A stretch of DNA of 64,000 nucleotides from Undibacterium umbellatum. GTDB lineage: Bacteria > Pseudomonadota > Gammaproteobacteria > Burkholderiales > Burkholderiaceae_D. Numbering within the stretch: position 1 is the stretch's first letter; every line of letters begins with the position of its first letter. The stretch covers positions 1 to 64,000 of the forward strand of contig NZ_JACOFX010000017.1 in the NCBI RefSeq assembly GCF_014284125.1, given 5' to 3'. Below, piece after piece: positions 63,103-64,000 of the stretch. Below the pieces are notes generated by a model that was given only the letters and a program-made list of their open reading frames with translations, did not search any database and had not been told where the DNA came from. The position numbers and the translations under genes were made by a program.

Positions 63103-63837
63103 ATGAAGCAAGAGATTTATTTCTGCGGTGACACCCATGGCAATTTCCAGCATGTGATTGATGCCGTGCTGGAGAAGCGCCCTGCTGCCATCGTGTTTCT
63201 GGGCGATTTACAAGCCAGACAGCCCCTGGAAGTGGAACTGGCCACCATCATGGACCTGACCGAGGTCTGGTATATCCATGGCAACCATGACACCGATACC
63301 GATGCCGATTTCGATCATCTGTTTGGGTCAGCCCTGGCGCATCGTAACCTGCATGGACGTGTTGCCGAGATTGCCGGGTACAAGGTTGCCGGTCTGGGTG
63401 GGGTGTTTCGCGGCCATATCTGGATGCCACCAGGAGCCAAGAATTTTCACACACCCAGGGAATACACCGTCAAGGCCGGGAAAGACAACCGCTGGCGCGA
63501 AGGCTTGCCACGCAAGCATTACAGCTCCATCTTCCCTACCGATTACAACTACCTGGCCAGCCAGCGTGCCGACATCCTGGTGACCCACGAGGCCCCCAGC
63601 GCCCACCCGCATGGTTTTAGTGTGATTGATGAGCTGGCACGCAGCATGCGCGTGACCCGCAGCTTCCACGGCCACCATCATGACCGCATCGATTACAGCA
63701 ACCACCAGGATCGCCTGGGATTCAGGGCCCATGGAGTAGGTCTGTGCGGGATCAGCGATATCAACGGCGATGTCGTGGTGGCGGGCAAACACGATCATGA
63801 AGTGCCGTGGGCAGTATTGAACCGGCGCAGGCCATGA
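63103..63837 (+). CDS. Calcineurin-like metallophosphoesterase
   Basis: 244 residues. The binuclear metal site is visible in order: GDTHGNF (Asp, His), VFLGDLQ (Asp), IHGNHDT (Asn, His), LVTHEAPS (His) and FHGHHHDR (two His). The wording resembles the Ser/Thr phosphatase-like and YfcE-like part of the superfamily. No signal peptide. No substrate can be named, and no operon partner is evident. Confidence 0.9.
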   Translation: MKQEIYFCGDTHGNFQHVIDAVLEKRPAAIVFLGDLQARQPLEVELATIMDLTEVWYIHGNHDTDTDADFDHLFGSALAHRNLHGRVAEIAGYKVAGLGGVFRGHIWMPPGAKNFHTPREYTVKAGKDNRWREGLPRKHYSSIFPTDYNYLASQRADILVTHEAPSAHPHGFSVIDELARSMRVTRSFHGHHHDRIDYSNHQDRLGFRAHGVGLCGISDINGDVVVAGKHDHEVPWAVLNRRRP

Positions 63838-63846
63838 GAAGCAGCC

Positions 63847-64000
63847 TTACTTCATAGACTGCCCTGCTATCCTGACTTTACCGCGTCGCCATGACCAGTT
63901 AAGGTTGACGCCCAGACTAGCCAGCACGATCAATACCAGACCCGCCATTTGCAGCAGGCTGATGCGCTGTCCATACACCAGATAATCCACCCCCACCGCC
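63847..64000 (-). CDS. EamA / DMT-family transporter, C-terminal end (partial)
   Basis: The last 50 codons of a gene that continues beyond the window. The encoded end includes VDYLVYGQRISLLQMAGLVL and IVLASLGVNLNWSWRRG, the last membrane helix and basic tail of an EamA (drug/metabolite exporter) protein; the family is assigned from this short piece alone. Convergent with the metallophosphoesterase gene. Confidence 0.55.
   Translation of the reverse strand, partial: AVGVDYLVYGQRISLLQMAGLVLIVLASLGVNLNWSWRRGKVRIAGQSMK

Overview
The window is chromosomal DNA from a betaproteobacterium, most likely Burkholderiales, family Oxalobacteraceae. I infer this from gene order and protein style and have not tested it by search. 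Two blocks point that way: mutM / TPR lipoprotein / lolB / ispE / tRNA-Gln / prs / rplY, and recA / recX / DUF2889 / sucC / sucD followed by type IV pilin genes. The moderate base composition, the many small periplasmic proteins and lipoproteins, and the two secreted-type chitinases suit a free-living freshwater or soil genus such as Undibacterium, but the genus is a guess.

Layout. 1-620: the 3' end of an IS30-family insertion sequence lies inside a large-subunit (KatE-type) catalase gene and truncates it. 885-1879: two stress or envelope genes (17M-like stress protein, BON-domain protein). 2710-6907: a four-gene operon of circularly permuted ATP-grasp, alpha-E, transglutaminase-like and Anbu (proteasome-like) proteins. 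6974-10400: DUF4124 protein, DNA-3-methyladenine glycosylase I, and a lipoprotein joining DUF4214, PDZ and S41 protease domains. 10484-13946: an overlapping operon of a secreted alpha/beta hydrolase and a NatAB-like ABC exporter. 14006-18041: mutM, a dynamin-like GTPase and mutY. 18152-23626: the lolB-ispE-tRNA-prs-rplY block, with a small terminal-inverted-repeat element just before lolB. 23764-25509: gamma-glutamyltransferase.

25567-32182 is the most striking region. Five type IV pilin genes lie in tandem; four of them form a regular array with a period of about 750 bp. Each of the four has its own terminator and a sigma-54-like promoter, and all five read towards a TPR / GT41 (SPINDLY-type) glycosyltransferase gene. 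Flank and protein differences indicate an A-B-A-B order, i.e. duplication of a two-gene unit. 32627-34071 is an FHA / PP2C phosphatase pair. 34364-39260 holds sucD, sucC, DUF2889, recX and recA, with a LexA box before recA.

39552-47214 is more accessory: a fused SbmA/BacA-type ABC transporter, a GlxA-type AraC regulator, an MBL-fold hydrolase, a 696-residue protein that I cannot identify (degenerate Nudix-like part plus unknown C-terminal half), and a periplasmic solute-binding protein. 47672-52544 contains two convergent GH18 chitinase lipoproteins that share a nearly identical binding module and Pro-Thr linkers, with a JmjC/cupin-8 protein between them. 53043-64000 contains small membrane proteins, TPR proteins, a LytS/LytTR two-component pair, a serine hydrolase, secreted hypotheticals (one with a frame-damaged partial copy nearby), a metallophosphoesterase and the end of an EamA transporter.

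No CRISPR array, prophage or integron was seen. The best candidates for closer study are the pilin array with its promoter set, the Anbu/ATP-grasp operon, the chitinase pair and the 696-residue protein.
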